Assembly (NCBI GenBank): GCA_963726125.1
Contig: CAVSBG010000013.1
Span: 558,001 to 622,000 of the forward strand
Reading direction: 5' to 3'
Source: JAMXLO01 sp963726125
GTDB taxonomy: Bacteria > Pseudomonadota > Alphaproteobacteria > Acetobacterales > Acetobacteraceae
DNA: 64,000 nt
Notes under the pieces: generated by a model
Database searches by the model: none
Told to the model about the DNA's origin: nothing
What the model saw: the letters and a program-made list of their open reading frames with translations, nothing else
Program-made: the position numbers and the translations under genes
Shown here: positions 9,218 to 18,891 of the stretch, piece after piece
Position numbering within the stretch: position 1 is the stretch's first letter
Layout of the letters: the number at the start of each line of letters is the position of its first letter

Positions 9218-9967
9218 GTGTGCCGTCTGCTGAACAAGACCGCGCTGATCACCGGTGGCACCAGCGGCATTGGCCTGGCAACGGCTCGCCGCTTCCTGGA
9301 GGAAGGCGCGCGAGTTGCGGTGACAGGCACCAATCCCGATCACCTTGCCGAGGCCCGGGAAACGCTCGGCCACGACGTGGTTGGGCTGCTTGGCGATGCG
9401 GGGGACGTCGCCACGCAGCGCTCTATTGCAAGGGCAGTCGGCGAAGCGTTCGGCAAACTCGATGCGCTGTTCGTCAACGCCGGGGTCGCTCAGATACGCC
9501 CGCTTGAGCAATGGGACGAGGCGCAGTTCGATCGCTCTTTCGGGGTGAACCTGAAGGGGCCGTTCTTCCTGATCCAGGCATTGCTGCCAATCTTCGGCAA
9601 TCCGGCCTCGATCGTGCTGAACAGTTCGATCGGCGCGCATATCGGCATGGCGGGCACGACCGTATATGGCGCGTCAAAGGCGGGGTTGATCTCACTGGCG
9701 AAGACCTTGTCGGGCGAGCTGATCGGGCGTGGCATCAGGACGAACGTGATAAGTCCGGGACCGATCGCGACCTCGATCTTCGACAGCATGGGGCTGAGCG
9801 CAGCGGAACGCGACGCGACAAAGGCTGGCCTGACCAGTCAGATACCACTCGGCCGGATGGGCGAACCGCAGGAGATCGCCGACGCGGTGGTCTACTTTGC
9901 ATCGGATGAGTCGCGCTTCATCGTCGGCAGCGAACTCATCATCGATGGCGGGATGACGAATCTATGA
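9218..9967 (+). CDS. Short-chain dehydrogenase/reductase
   Basis: 249 residues from a GTG start 10 bp after hyuA; the ATGs just upstream are out of frame. The nucleotide-binding ALITGGTSGIGLATA, the VNAGVA motif (NAG), the catalytic Ser (VLNSSIG) and YGASK Tyr/Lys, and the C-terminal SRFIVGSELIIDGGMT place it among classical NAD(P)-dependent SDRs. It sits between hyuA and hyuB, so it probably oxidises or reduces an intermediate of the same pathway. Confidence 0.9.
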   Translation: MCRLLNKTALITGGTSGIGLATARRFLEEGARVAVTGTNPDHLAEARETLGHDVVGLLGDAGDVATQRSIARAVGEAFGKLDALFVNAGVAQIRPLEQWDEAQFDRSFGVNLKGPFFLIQALLPIFGNPASIVLNSSIGAHIGMAGTTVYGASKAGLISLAKTLSGELIGRGIRTNVISPGPIATSIFDSMGLSAAERDATKAGLTSQIPLGRMGEPQEIADAVVYFASDESRFIVGSELIIDGGMTNL

Positions 9968-9980
9968 AAGAGCGCATGCC

Positions 9981-11666
9981 ATGAACGATGTCGCCGTGCC
10001 GATCAGCCGTGTCGTGGTCGATCCGATTACCGTCGAGGTGATTGGCAGTGCGCTGTCCTCGATCACCGAGGAAATGGGCGAGGCGCTGATCCGCGCCTCG
10101 TATTCCACCAACATCAAGGAACGCCGCGACTGCTCCACCGCGCTGTTCGACGTCCACGGCAACACGTTGTGCCAGGCCGAGCATATCCCGATGCATCTCG
10201 GCAGCTTCATCGGCCTGATCCCGCACATCATGAAGCGGCATCCGATGGAGCAGATGCGTCCCGGCGACGTGTTCTGCGGCAACGACGCCTATGAGGGCGG
10301 CGGCACGCATCTGCCCGACATCGTGCTGGCCGAACCGATCTTCGTCGAAGGGCGCATCATCGGCTGGGCGGTGAACTTGGCGCATCACGCCGACTTCGCC
10401 GATCGCGGGCACGCGCACATCTATCAGGAGGGCCTGCGCATCCCGCCGATACGTTTGTATCGCGCCGGAGAACTGCAGCGCGACGTGCAGGAGCTGATCC
10501 TGCTGAACTGCCAGGTGCCTCGGGAACGGCTCTCCGATCTGCGCGCGCAGATGGCCGCGAACCGGCTGGGTGTGCAGCGCATGCAGGCGCTGTGCACGAA
10601 GTACGGGCGCGATGTCGTGCTGGCAGCGGGCGATGCGTTGCAGGACTACGCCGAGCGGAAGATGCGTGCGGGGATCGCGGCGATACCGGATGGCACGTAT
10701 CGTTTCGCCGATCGGTATGATTGCCCGGAGATCGATGGGGAGCTCGATCTGTCTTGCGAGATCTCGGTCGCCGGCGATGAGATGACGCTGCACTTCGAAG
10801 GTCCACCGCAGGTGCGCGCCGGCCTCAACATGACCTACACCGCGCTCCTGTCGACAGTGTACTACGCGGCAAAAACACTGGTGGATCCGACAATATTGCC
10901 GAATGCCGGTTTAGCGCGTCCGCTGCACGTGACGGCGCCCGAGGGCACGGTGGTGAACTGCGTGCATCCCGCAGCGGTGAATGGGCGGCTCGGCATGTGC
11001 CAACGTGTGGTTGACTTGATCCACGGCGCGTTGGCCGCGGCCGTGCCAGAGCGGGTGATCGCCGCAACCAACGGCGCTTGCACCTCGATCACGTTTGCCG
11101 GGCATCAGCCGCACGACAATTCGTTGTGGGTCTATCTGGAAACGATCGGCGGCGGCTCGGGCGCGCGGGCGACGAAGGATGGGCTCGACGGCGTGCACGT
11201 GCACCTGACCAATACGTCGAACCTGCCGGTGGAAGCGCTGGAGATCGAATATCCTCTGACGCTGTTGCGCTACGAACTGGTGGACGCTTCCGGCGGCCCG
11301 GGGACATATCGCGGCGGCATGGGATTGCGCCGCGTCTATCGTGCCGAGGCGGATTGTCGCGTGCGGGTTGACATCGCGCGCCGGCTCTCCGCGCCATGGG
11401 GATTGTTCGGCGGCCTGCCGGGCGGCAACGCCGCGGTTGTGTTGCGAGGTGGCGCCGTGCCGTTCGATCACGGCTCCGGTGCGTTGCGGAAGGGCGAGAT
11501 CGTCGAAGTCGTCACCGCCGGGTCGGGCGGCTATGGTTCGCCTGGACGGCGCGCGAAGGACGCGGTTCAGCGCGACGTCGCCGAAGGACGGCTGGACGGC
11601 GCGACAGCGTCTAGCGTCTACGCCCTCTCATCATCGGCCGGCGCAGAGGCTCAAGTAAGCAAGTAA
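9981..11666 (+). CDS. hyuB: Hydantoinase/oxoprolinase family protein, subunit B
   Basis: 561 residues. DPITVEVIGSALSSITEEMG, EALIRASYSTNIKERRDCST, and the metal-site region GDVFCGNDAYEGGGTHLPD are standard HyuB motifs, and the C-terminus (GGPGTYRGGMGLRRVYR, GSGGYGSPGRR) closes the fold. It is the catalytic partner of HyuA. It starts 13 bp after the SDR. The substrate cannot be told from sequence: N-methylhydantoin, 5-oxoproline and other cyclic amides are all used by the family. Confidence 0.92.
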   Translation: MNDVAVPISRVVVDPITVEVIGSALSSITEEMGEALIRASYSTNIKERRDCSTALFDVHGNTLCQAEHIPMHLGSFIGLIPHIMKRHPMEQMRPGDVFCGNDAYEGGGTHLPDIVLAEPIFVEGRIIGWAVNLAHHADFADRGHAHIYQEGLRIPPIRLYRAGELQRDVQELILLNCQVPRERLSDLRAQMAANRLGVQRMQALCTKYGRDVVLAAGDALQDYAERKMRAGIAAIPDGTYRFADRYDCPEIDGELDLSCEISVAGDEMTLHFEGPPQVRAGLNMTYTALLSTVYYAAKTLVDPTILPNAGLARPLHVTAPEGTVVNCVHPAAVNGRLGMCQRVVDLIHGALAAAVPERVIAATNGACTSITFAGHQPHDNSLWVYLETIGGGSGARATKDGLDGVHVHLTNTSNLPVEALEIEYPLTLLRYELVDASGGPGTYRGGMGLRRVYRAEADCRVRVDIARRLSAPWGLFGGLPGGNAAVVLRGGAVPFDHGSGALRKGEIVEVVTAGSGGYGSPGRRAKDAVQRDVAEGRLDGATASSVYALSSSAGAEAQVSK

Positions 11667-11670
11667 GGAA

Positions 11671-11788
11671 TTTTCGCCACAGATGTACGCGGATGCCGCA
11701 GATGATTTGTGCCGCTCGAATGAATGTTCGCAAGAGACCATGGACAGTTGGTTAAGCCCTGCTTCATCTGCGATATCTGCGGCGAAAT
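11671..11788. repeat. Gene-less inverted repeat with iterated arms
   Basis: The left arm (11671-11705) carries TTTCGCCACAGATG and then GCCGCAGATGA; the right arm (11763-11788), read on the other strand, is TTTCGCCGCAGATAT then CGCAGATGA. The left arm has one extra unit of about 10 nt. The 57-bp spacer has no gene. The arm design, near-repeats of about 10 nt containing AGATG or GGATG, matches the element at 59319-59435. It lies between hyuB and the binding-protein gene and could form an mRNA hairpin. Confidence 0.6.
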
Positions 11789-11855
11789 ACGATTTGATGC
11801 CGACGGCCGCTTCTGCCTCCCGATCGCTCGCTTGTAGTTACCTGGGGTTTTGCGC

Positions 11856-13376
11856 ATGACATCGACACGCCGTTCACTGCTCGCCGCCAGTGCCATATTG
11901 CCGTTCCTCCGCATGTCTGCCCGCGCCGCCACGACACCGGGTAAACTGGTGTTTGGCCTGTCGTCGTATCCGCCAACAATGGCGCCGTGGGCGAATGCGG
12001 GCACTGCGGCCGCAACGGCAAAGCTGATGTTTCATCGTGGCCTGCTGGGCTATGACGCGAACGGCAACCTGCGCGGCGAACTCGCCGAGAAGTGGGAACA
12101 TGCCGACGACGGCGCGTGGGTGCTGCATCTACGCGATGCGGTGTTCCAGAACGCCGCGCCGGTGACCTCGGCAGATGTGGCCTGGACGATCGAACAGGTG
12201 GCGGGTGAGAAATCCACCGCCTATCTGCGGGCCGAAATGCAGCGCATTACCAAGATCGACACGCCCGATGCCAAGACCGTCCGCCTGGTCACGAAGGAGC
12301 CGATGGCGACGCTGCCCTACCTGCTTGCAAGCTACTTCCTGCCGATACTCGCGAAGGATTCGACCACGGACAATCCATTGGGTATCGGCGCGGGCCCGTT
12401 CCGGCTGACCAATCAGGAACGCGGTGTCGCGCTTGAATTCGAGGCGTTCGACAAGTTCTACCGGCCCGGTCTGCCGAAGGTGAAGTCGCTCCGCATGGTG
12501 GCCTACGCCGACGAGAACCTGCGGGTCGCTGCGTTGCAGGCGGGCGATGTGGACCTCATCGAATACGTGCCGTGGCAATCCATGCCGAGCATCGAGGCGG
12601 ACGCAAAACTGGCGTTGCAGAACACGCCGGGCCCATTCATGTATCTGACTTTCAACGCCAAGGTGAAGCCGTTCGACGACCCACGGGTGCGGGTCGCGAT
12701 TGCGCATGCGATCCGGCGCGACGAGATCATCAAGGCGGCATTCTTCGGGCGCGGCGCTCCGATCGAGGGCCTGCCGCTGACCGAAGGCACTGCATTCTAC
12801 GATGCGAAACTGGCGCATGGCTGGCCCTATGATCCCGCCAAGGCGAAGGCGCTACTGGCAGCGGCCGGTGTCGGCAACGGCTTCGCCTGCAAGCTGCTGT
12901 CCACCGCGCAATACGGCATGCACAAGGACACCGCCACAGTCGTGCAGCAGCATCTGGCCGCGGTCGGGATCCAGGCGGAACTGGTGCTGCCCGACTGGTC
13001 CACACGCGTGACACTGGGCAATCGTGGGCAATACGAATTGGCGGTGATGGGCAGCGCGTCGGAGTACAATGATCCGGACGGCCTGGCGCCATTCCTCGCG
13101 GGCAACCTGGCGCCGTCCTATGTGCGCAGCTTCGGGCTCGACGTTCCGAAGATCGACGAACTCCTCGCGGCCGGCAGGAGCGAGTTCGACGATACCAGGC
13201 GTCATGCAATCTATACCGAGCTGCAACAGGTGTTCCTGGAACAAGCGCCGATGGTCGGCCTGTGTTTCCGTGCGCAAGGTTACGCGATGAGCAAAAGGGT
13301 CAGCGGCTTCCACAATCTTCCGGGCGCGCTGACCTTTTACTCAGGCACGACGATCGAGGAGACCAGCACCGGCTGA
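11856..13376 (+). CDS. ABC importer substrate-binding protein, peptide/nickel (SBP family 5)
   Basis: 506 residues from the ATG at 11856. A Tat-like signal (TSTRRSLLAASAILPFLRMS, then ARA) precedes the family-5 body: LAEKWEHADDGAWVLHLRDA, DVAWTIEQV, NPLGIGAGPFRLT, ALQAGDVDLIEYVP and DDPRVRVAIAHAIRRDEIIK. It captures peptides or peptide-like solutes in the periplasm and passes them to the permeases encoded just downstream. Placement after hyuA-SDR-hyuB suggests that the transported solute is the pathway's substrate, for example a cyclic or N-substituted amino-acid derivative. That is inference. Confidence 0.92.
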   Translation: MTSTRRSLLAASAILPFLRMSARAATTPGKLVFGLSSYPPTMAPWANAGTAAATAKLMFHRGLLGYDANGNLRGELAEKWEHADDGAWVLHLRDAVFQNAAPVTSADVAWTIEQVAGEKSTAYLRAEMQRITKIDTPDAKTVRLVTKEPMATLPYLLASYFLPILAKDSTTDNPLGIGAGPFRLTNQERGVALEFEAFDKFYRPGLPKVKSLRMVAYADENLRVAALQAGDVDLIEYVPWQSMPSIEADAKLALQNTPGPFMYLTFNAKVKPFDDPRVRVAIAHAIRRDEIIKAAFFGRGAPIEGLPLTEGTAFYDAKLAHGWPYDPAKAKALLAAAGVGNGFACKLLSTAQYGMHKDTATVVQQHLAAVGIQAELVLPDWSTRVTLGNRGQYELAVMGSASEYNDPDGLAPFLAGNLAPSYVRSFGLDVPKIDELLAAGRSEFDDTRRHAIYTELQQVFLEQAPMVGLCFRAQGYAMSKRVSGFHNLPGALTFYSGTTIEETSTG

Positions 13377-13615
13377 GGCGAGGAACCTCCCGCCCGATGC
13401 CATCTGGCGAACGTCCAGGATACGAACACTTTCGACACGTTCACTGAATAGTATTGCGGGCGATGCTGTGTGGCAGCATGATGTCGTTATGAAATTCCGC
13501 GTCGCCGCACTGCAGAAGATGGCCACCGCCATGACAGGCGCCACGGTGAAACTTCGGCAGGGGTCGCGGTCGCCGCGGACTGAGTCTCGCCGATACTGAA
13601 CGTGGTGTTCATCTG

Positions 13616-14566
13616 ATGCCGTGGTACTTGAGGCGCATCGTCGCCGCGCTTGTCCTGGTTTGGGTCGTTGCGTCGATCGTGTTCCTCGCCATCCGGCTTG
13701 TGCCGGGCGATCCGGCGGAGCTGCTGCTATCGCAGGGTGGCGTTGCCCCGGATCCCGCGGCGGTTGCCGAGCTGCACAAACAGCTGGGTCTCGATCGTCC
13801 GCTGGTGACCCAGTATTTCAGCAACTTTGGCAATCTGCTCGTCGGTGACCTTGGGCAGTCATTGCAGGATGGCGCGCCGGTCGGCGGCGAGATCGCGACC
13901 CGTTTGCCGCGCACACTTGAACTCATCGTCGCCGCGGCGATCATCGCGGTGGTGCTTGGCATCCCCAGCGGGATGGTGGCGGGGCTGCGGCCACGTGGCC
14001 TGATCGATGACCTCGGCGCGGTGCTGTCGGCATTCGCGCTCGCCGTGCCGGTGTTCGTGCTCGGCACACTGCTGGTGCTGATTTTCGCACAACACCTGCA
14101 CTGGGTGTCGGCGGGCGGCTACGTGCCGTTCGCGCAGGATCCGATCGCGCACCTCGGCCTGGTGGCGATGCCGGCTCTCACCATCGGCATCGGTCTCGCC
14201 GCCGTGGTGTTCCGCATGACGCGGACCGCTGTTCTGGATGTATCGCAACAGGACTTCATCCGAACCGCGCGCGCCAAGGGCCTTGGTCCCGTGCGGATCC
14301 TGCTGCATCACGTGCTGCGCAATGCACTGATGCCGGTGGTGACGGTGCTGGCACTCCATTTGGGCACGCTGCTGGGCGGCACGGTGCTGGTCGAATACGT
14401 GTTCAATTACCCCGGCCTGTCGGGCCTTCTGGTCTCAGCGGTGAACGCGCGCGACTACCCGGAGGTGCAGGGCGTCGTGCTGGTCATCTCGATCCTGTTC
14501 GTGCTGCTCAATCTTGCGGTTGACCTGCTCTACGCGGTGCTCGACCCGCGTGTCAGCGCAGCATGA
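13616..14566 (+). CDS. ABC importer permease, DppB type
   Basis: 316 residues with six hydrophobic segments, starting with WYLRRIVAALVLVWVVASIV and the typical FLAIRLVPGDPAELLL periplasmic entry. The cytoplasmic EAA-like loop is DFIRTARAKGLGPVRILLHH, which contacts the ATPase. The end DLLYAVLDPRV is standard for DppB/OppB. It follows the binding-protein gene after 239 bp in which no gene was recognised, and overlaps the next permease by 4 bp (ATGA). Confidence 0.92.
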   Translation: MPWYLRRIVAALVLVWVVASIVFLAIRLVPGDPAELLLSQGGVAPDPAAVAELHKQLGLDRPLVTQYFSNFGNLLVGDLGQSLQDGAPVGGEIATRLPRTLELIVAAAIIAVVLGIPSGMVAGLRPRGLIDDLGAVLSAFALAVPVFVLGTLLVLIFAQHLHWVSAGGYVPFAQDPIAHLGLVAMPALTIGIGLAAVVFRMTRTAVLDVSQQDFIRTARAKGLGPVRILLHHVLRNALMPVVTVLALHLGTLLGGTVLVEYVFNYPGLSGLLVSAVNARDYPEVQGVVLVISILFVLLNLAVDLLYAVLDPRVSAA

Positions 14567-15387
14567 GGCAGCTTCGCCGCACCCCAGTGGTCGCCGTCGC
14601 GGTCATCGCGGCAGTTGCGCTGACGGTGCCGATACTGCCGCTGGCGGACCCGCTGCGCATGGATGTCGCGAACCATCTGGCGGCTCCGTCGCTGTCGCAT
14701 CCGCTCGGCCTGGACGAATTCGGGCGCGACGTGCTGTCCCGGCTGCTGTGGGGCGCGCGGACCTCGCTGCTGGTCGCCGCGGCCTCGGCGGCGCTGGCGT
14801 GCATCTTCGGCGTCGTGCTTGGCCTCGCAGGCGGTTACCTGCGCGGCGTCACCGAGCTTTTGACGGTTCGCAGCATGGACATCGTGCTGTGCTTTCCGCC
14901 GCTGTTGCTGGCGTTGCTCATTGTCACGTTGGTCGGGCCAGGCGCGGGCACGCTGATACCGCTGCTCGCCGTGCTCTATCTGCCCGGCTTCGTGCGTGTC
15001 GTGAACGCTGGCGTTCTGTCGGTGCGTTCGCGCGATTACGTGGAGGCGATGCGCGCACTCGGTGCCAGGCCGAGCCTTATCATGGTACGCACGATCCTGC
15101 CGAACATCGCGGGACCGGTACTCGTGCAACTGAGTCTCGCGGCCGCATCCGCGATCGTGCTTGAGTTCGGGCCTATCATTCCTTGGCCTGGGTGTGGTGC
15201 CGCCGGCGCCATCCTGGGGCCTGATGATCGGCGCGGCACGCTCCACCATGGCACAGGCGCCGCTGCTTCTGTTGTGGCCGTGCGCTGCACTGTGCGTGAC
15301 GATTTATGCAATGAACGCGCTGTGCGACGCGCTGCGTGATGCGGTTGATCCGCATGCGGAGCCAGACCGGTTGTGGCAACGCCGGAC
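14563..15387 (+). pseudogene. ABC importer permease, DppC type, with a single-base frameshift; fused to the ATPase
   Basis: The N-terminal frame reads a normal DppC permease (LGLDEFGRDVLSRLLWGART; EAA loop DYVEAMRALGARPSLIMVRT) up to AIVLEFG. Just there, at about 15172, one extra C moves the rest (LSFLGLGVVPPAPSWGLMIG) into the next frame, where the domain finishes as ALCDALRDAVDPH. No stop separates that end from the downstream ATPase: the corrected reading continues directly into it, so the intact form would be a DppC-DppD fusion, an arrangement known for this transporter class. The frameshift would kill both halves unless it is a sequencing error. Confidence 0.75.
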
Positions 15388-15389
15388 GA

Positions 15390-16387
15390 TGCCGCCGCAA
15401 CCGTCCGCTCCGGTGCCATCGGGGAATGCGGTCCTCGATGTGCGCAACATGAGCATAGAGATTGCGACACCGCTCGGCGTGATCCATCCGGTGCGCGATG
15501 TGACGTTCTCACTGCGCGCCGGCGGCACTTTGGCCATCGTCGGCGAGAGTGGATCCGGTAAATCGCTGACCGCGCTGGCACTGCTCGGCCTGCTGCCGCC
15601 CGCGGCACGCGTCACCGAGGGGAGTGCCTGGCTGCAGGGACACAATCTGCTGCGGCTGACAGACGAGCGGTTTCGCCGTGTCCGCGGCGGCGTGCTGACG
15701 ATGATCTTCCAGGACCCGCAGTCCAGCCTCAATCCGGTGCATCGCATTGGTGCACAGATCGCCGAAGCGATGCGGGCGCATTTCTCCGTGTCGCGCCAGG
15801 AAGCCAAGGAGGAAGTGGAGGAACTGCTGACGCGCGTCGGCTTTCCGGATGCCGAGCGCCATGCGCGTGCCTATCCGCACCAACTCTCTGGCGGCATGCG
15901 GCAACGGGCGATGATCGCAATGGCTATTGCCAACGACCCTCGCCTGTTGATCGCCGACGAACCAACGACTGCGCTCGATGTCACGATACAGGCACAGGTG
16001 CTTGAGCTGCTGGCGGAGTTGCGTCGGGAGCTGCGCATGGGATTGGTGTTCATCACCCACAGCCTGCCGGTGGTGGCGGAGATCGCCGATCATGTGCTGG
16101 TGATGTATGCAGGTGAGGTGCTGGAACAGGGACCGGTGCGGGAACTCTTCGCAGCACCGCTGCATCCGTACACCATCGCGTTGTTGCGCAGCGCTCCCCA
16201 CGAGGATGGTGGGTTGCCGGAGGGTATACCTGGCACGGTGCCGTCACCGCATCACATGCCGCCGGGTTGCGTCTTCGCGCCGCGGTGTGAGATCCGACAG
16301 GCAGAGTGCGACAAGCGCCCACCGCCGTTGGTCGAGGCAATGCCTGGCCACACCACACGCTGCCTGCGTTGGCGGGAACTGGCATGA
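15390..16387 (+). CDS. ABC importer ATP-binding protein, DppD type (probably the C-terminal half of a fusion)
   Basis: Walker A is IVGESGSGKSLTALALLGL, the Q-loop MIFQDPQSSLNPV, the signature LSGGMRQRAMIAMAIANDP, Walker B LLIADEPTTALDVT, and the switch His lies in FITHSLPVV. The C-terminal oligopeptide-transporter domain has the Cys-rich end (PPGCVFAPRCEIRQAECDKR). The ATG at 15390 has no evident ribosome site, and the frame is open upstream into the DppC permease C-terminus (from about 15161), so I read this as the ATPase half of a permease-ATPase fusion. Its stop overlaps the next ATPase start (ATGA at 16384). Confidence 0.85.
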
Positions 16388-17313
16388 CGGCGCTGGTACT
16401 TGCCGCACATCTGACACGGCATTTCGGTGCAGGTGGATTGCGGCGCACGCCTCCGGTGCAGGCAATCACCGATGTGACTTTGGCGATCGAACAGGGAGAA
16501 AGCGTGGCGTTGGTTGGTGAAAGCGGTTCAGGCAAGACCACTCTGGGACGTTTGTTGCTGGGCCTGCTGACGCCGACTTCGGGAAGCGTCACGTTCGATG
16601 GCATCGATCTCGCGACGGCGAAACGGGGCGAGATCCGGCGGCGCATGCAGATCGTGTTTCAGGATCCACAGTCGAGCCTGGATCCGCGTCGCCCTGTCGG
16701 TTCGCAAATCGCCGACGGGCTCGAGATCCACAATATCGTTCCGTCTTCGGAAAGGCGTGCGCGCGTGGAGGCGCTGTTGGCGCAGGTCGGTTTGCCGCCG
16801 GCGCATGCGGACCGATATCCACACCAGTTTTCCGGTGGGCAGCGGCAACGCATCGGCATCGCCCGTGCGCTGGCAACGGGACCCGACTTCCTGGTTGCCG
16901 ATGAACCAGTGTCGGCGCTGGACGTTTCAGTGCAGGCGCAGGTGCTTGCCGTGCTGGCCGACCTGCGCACACGCCTTGGGCTGGCACTGTTGTTCATCAG
17001 CCACGATCTCGCGGTGGTGCGCAGCCTGTGTGAGCGGGTGGTAGTGATGTATCTCGGTCGGGTGATGGAAACCGGGCCGGTGGCACAGGTGTTCAATGCA
17101 CCGCGCCATCCCTATACGCAGGCCCTGCTGTCAGCAGTGCCAAGCCTTGATCCGGCGCGGCGGAGAAAGCGCATTTTGCTGGCGGGTGATCCGCCCAGTG
17201 CGATCGCGCCGCCAACTGGATGCGTGTTCCGAACGCGATGTCCGATCGCTGTTGCCGCATGTGCCGAGGCCGTGCCCCCGCTTACCAATGGTGTTGCGTG
17301 TATCCGTGCTTAG
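16384..17313 (+). CDS. ABC importer ATP-binding protein, DppF type
   Basis: 309 residues starting at the ATG that overlaps the previous stop; the longer in-frame extension is antisense-like and not conserved. Walker A LVGESGSGKTTLGRLLLGL, Q-loop IVFQDPQSSLDPRRPVG, signature FSGGQRQRIGIARALA, Walker B FLVADEPVSALDVS and H-loop FISHDLAVV are all intact. The end (PTGCVFRTRCPIAVAACAE) carries the oligopeptide/dipeptide cysteine motif. Second ATPase of the importer and last gene of the hyu-ABC operon. Confidence 0.92.
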   Translation: MTALVLAAHLTRHFGAGGLRRTPPVQAITDVTLAIEQGESVALVGESGSGKTTLGRLLLGLLTPTSGSVTFDGIDLATAKRGEIRRRMQIVFQDPQSSLDPRRPVGSQIADGLEIHNIVPSSERRARVEALLAQVGLPPAHADRYPHQFSGGQRQRIGIARALATGPDFLVADEPVSALDVSVQAQVLAVLADLRTRLGLALLFISHDLAVVRSLCERVVVMYLGRVMETGPVAQVFNAPRHPYTQALLSAVPSLDPARRRKRILLAGDPPSAIAPPTGCVFRTRCPIAVAACAEAVPPLTNGVACIRA

Positions 17314-17431
17314 GGCCCCGCTGCAGAATAAGCGCTCCAACCCGTAAGTGGGTGCACCAAACCGCGCCACGCTGACGCCGGCGCCCTGCCCAACTCGATT
17401 CTCTTATACCAGGTGCCTGAAAGATTGACTC

Positions 17432-17514
17432 TCAAACCCCGTCATGGCCGGGCGTGTCCCGGTCATCTCCATCTAATGGTTGCTGACTGGGATTGCATCG
17501 TTCGTTCCCCCGCT
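17432..17514. repeat. Palindromic intergenic repeat, left half (unoccupied intron target)
   Basis: Starts CCCCGTCATGGCCGGGC, then CCCGGTCATCTCCAT and TGACTGGGATTGCATCGTTCG. The same order of segments is found at 25298-25410 and 47121-47231. Here the right half is missing. The CCCCG/TCATG junction at 17440 is the point at which group II introns sit in the other two copies. The rest of 17314-17727 shows no gene. Confidence 0.7.
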
Positions 17515-17727
17515 GAATTACCCGAAGCAGGGCCATATGATAGACCGCGCTTTCTGGTGCGCGCCGGATCGGCTGCTCGATGAGCCCGATGAGCTTGCCC
17601 CCGTGGGCACGAGCGGCGCTGGCCGCGGCGGGTCGGGTCGGGTCGGCGCGCATAGACAACGTACAGCGCCAAAGCAGACATCAAAGCCGCGACCAATGAG
17701 GTAACGGGCCTCAGCGGAGCAGACGTC

Positions 17728-18888
17728 TCACGGTAGCGCGCGCAGCATGCGTGCAACGATGTCGCCGAGCCGTTCGTAATCCTCGAGATCGTTGTAAGCC
17801 GCGGCGGAAATGCGCAGCCAGATGGCGTTGGCCTGCACGTGCGTTGGCGCATCGGTTCCCGCCTCCAGCAATCGCGCACGGATCTCCGCCGACAGTTCGG
17901 CGGTTGCATCACTCGTGAGCGGCAAGCGGATCATGCCCATGGATCCGGCCAGCGCGCCCGACAGCGCCGACCTCGGTGTTCAGCCGACGTGCCAGCAACG
18001 AGGTTGCCTCCGCAGCCAGCGCGATATTGCGCGCCATCATTGCTTCGCCGCCGAGGCGTGCATGAAAATCTATTGCCACGTCGGTCGCGAGCCACGCGCT
18101 CGGATCGCGGGTGCCCGTCCAATCGAACTCCGTCGAGAAATCCCTTGTCCAGGCCGTGCGAAATCGTCACCGGATGCAGATCGTGTTGTCGATCCGGCGC
18201 CGCGTACAGGAACGCGGAGCCCTTCGGTGCGCACAGCCATTTGTGGCAATTGCCGGCATACCAGTCGGCGCCAATAGCACGCATGTCGAGCGGCACCTGT
18301 GCCGGTGCATGCGCCCCATCCACCAGCACCGGAACACCGGCGTCATGACACGCCGCGACGATACGTTGCAGAGGCAGTACCAGCGCACTGCCAGACGTGA
18401 TATGATCGACCACCGCCAATCGCGTGCGCGAAGTCAGCGCCGCGGCGATATTCGCCACGATAGTATCGGCGTTCGGATGTGGGAAAAGGCACCTGCGCAA
18501 CCACGACGCGTGCGCCGGCACGCTCGCACACATGGCGCACCGTGTTGCGAACCGCGCCGTAGCCATGGCTCAGCACGACGATCTCGTCATCCGGCTGAAG
18601 ACGCAATGAACGCAGCACGGCGTTGCAGCCGGTCGTCGCGTTGTCGACGAACCCGATGTCGTTGCCGTCGGCGCCGATAAAGCCACCGAGCCGCTCAGCC
18701 GCATGGCGCAGGGCATCCGGCAGCACGGTGCGCATGAAGCGACTGGGTTGTGCTTCCATGCGCTGCTGCCAATCGCGCTGTGCCGCCAGCACAACGCGTG
18801 GCGCCGCGCCGAACGATCCGTGATTAACGGTGAGAAAGTCCCAGTCGAGCGGCCACTCATGCCGCACCGCCTTGCCGAGCAGCGGCAT
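17728..18888 (-). pseudogene. Class-V aminotransferase (isopenicillin-N-epimerase-like), frameshifted
   Basis: Four consecutive frames together give a full PLP enzyme: LTVNHGSFGAAPRVVLAAQR at the N-terminus, then VVDHITSGSALVLPLQRIV, VLVDGAHAPAQVPLDM, the PLP-lysine region WYAGNCHKWLCAPKGSAFLY, and a C-terminal SMGMIRLPLTSDATAELSAE. Frame changes lie near 18485 (a run of four A on the plus strand), 18130 and 17975; each looks like a one-base insertion. The family removes or epimerises amino groups (kynureninase, cysteine desulfurase and epimerase relatives). It starts 3 bp after the corrected end of the LLM oxidoreductase gene, so the two form an operon. Confidence 0.75.
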
Positions 18889-18891
18889 CCG

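Noticed and set aside
17432..17514. Palindromic intergenic repeats considered as CRISPR repeats or attachment sites
   Set aside because: They are dispersed singly, are inverted repeats of about 110 bp, and no integrase or cas gene is near.
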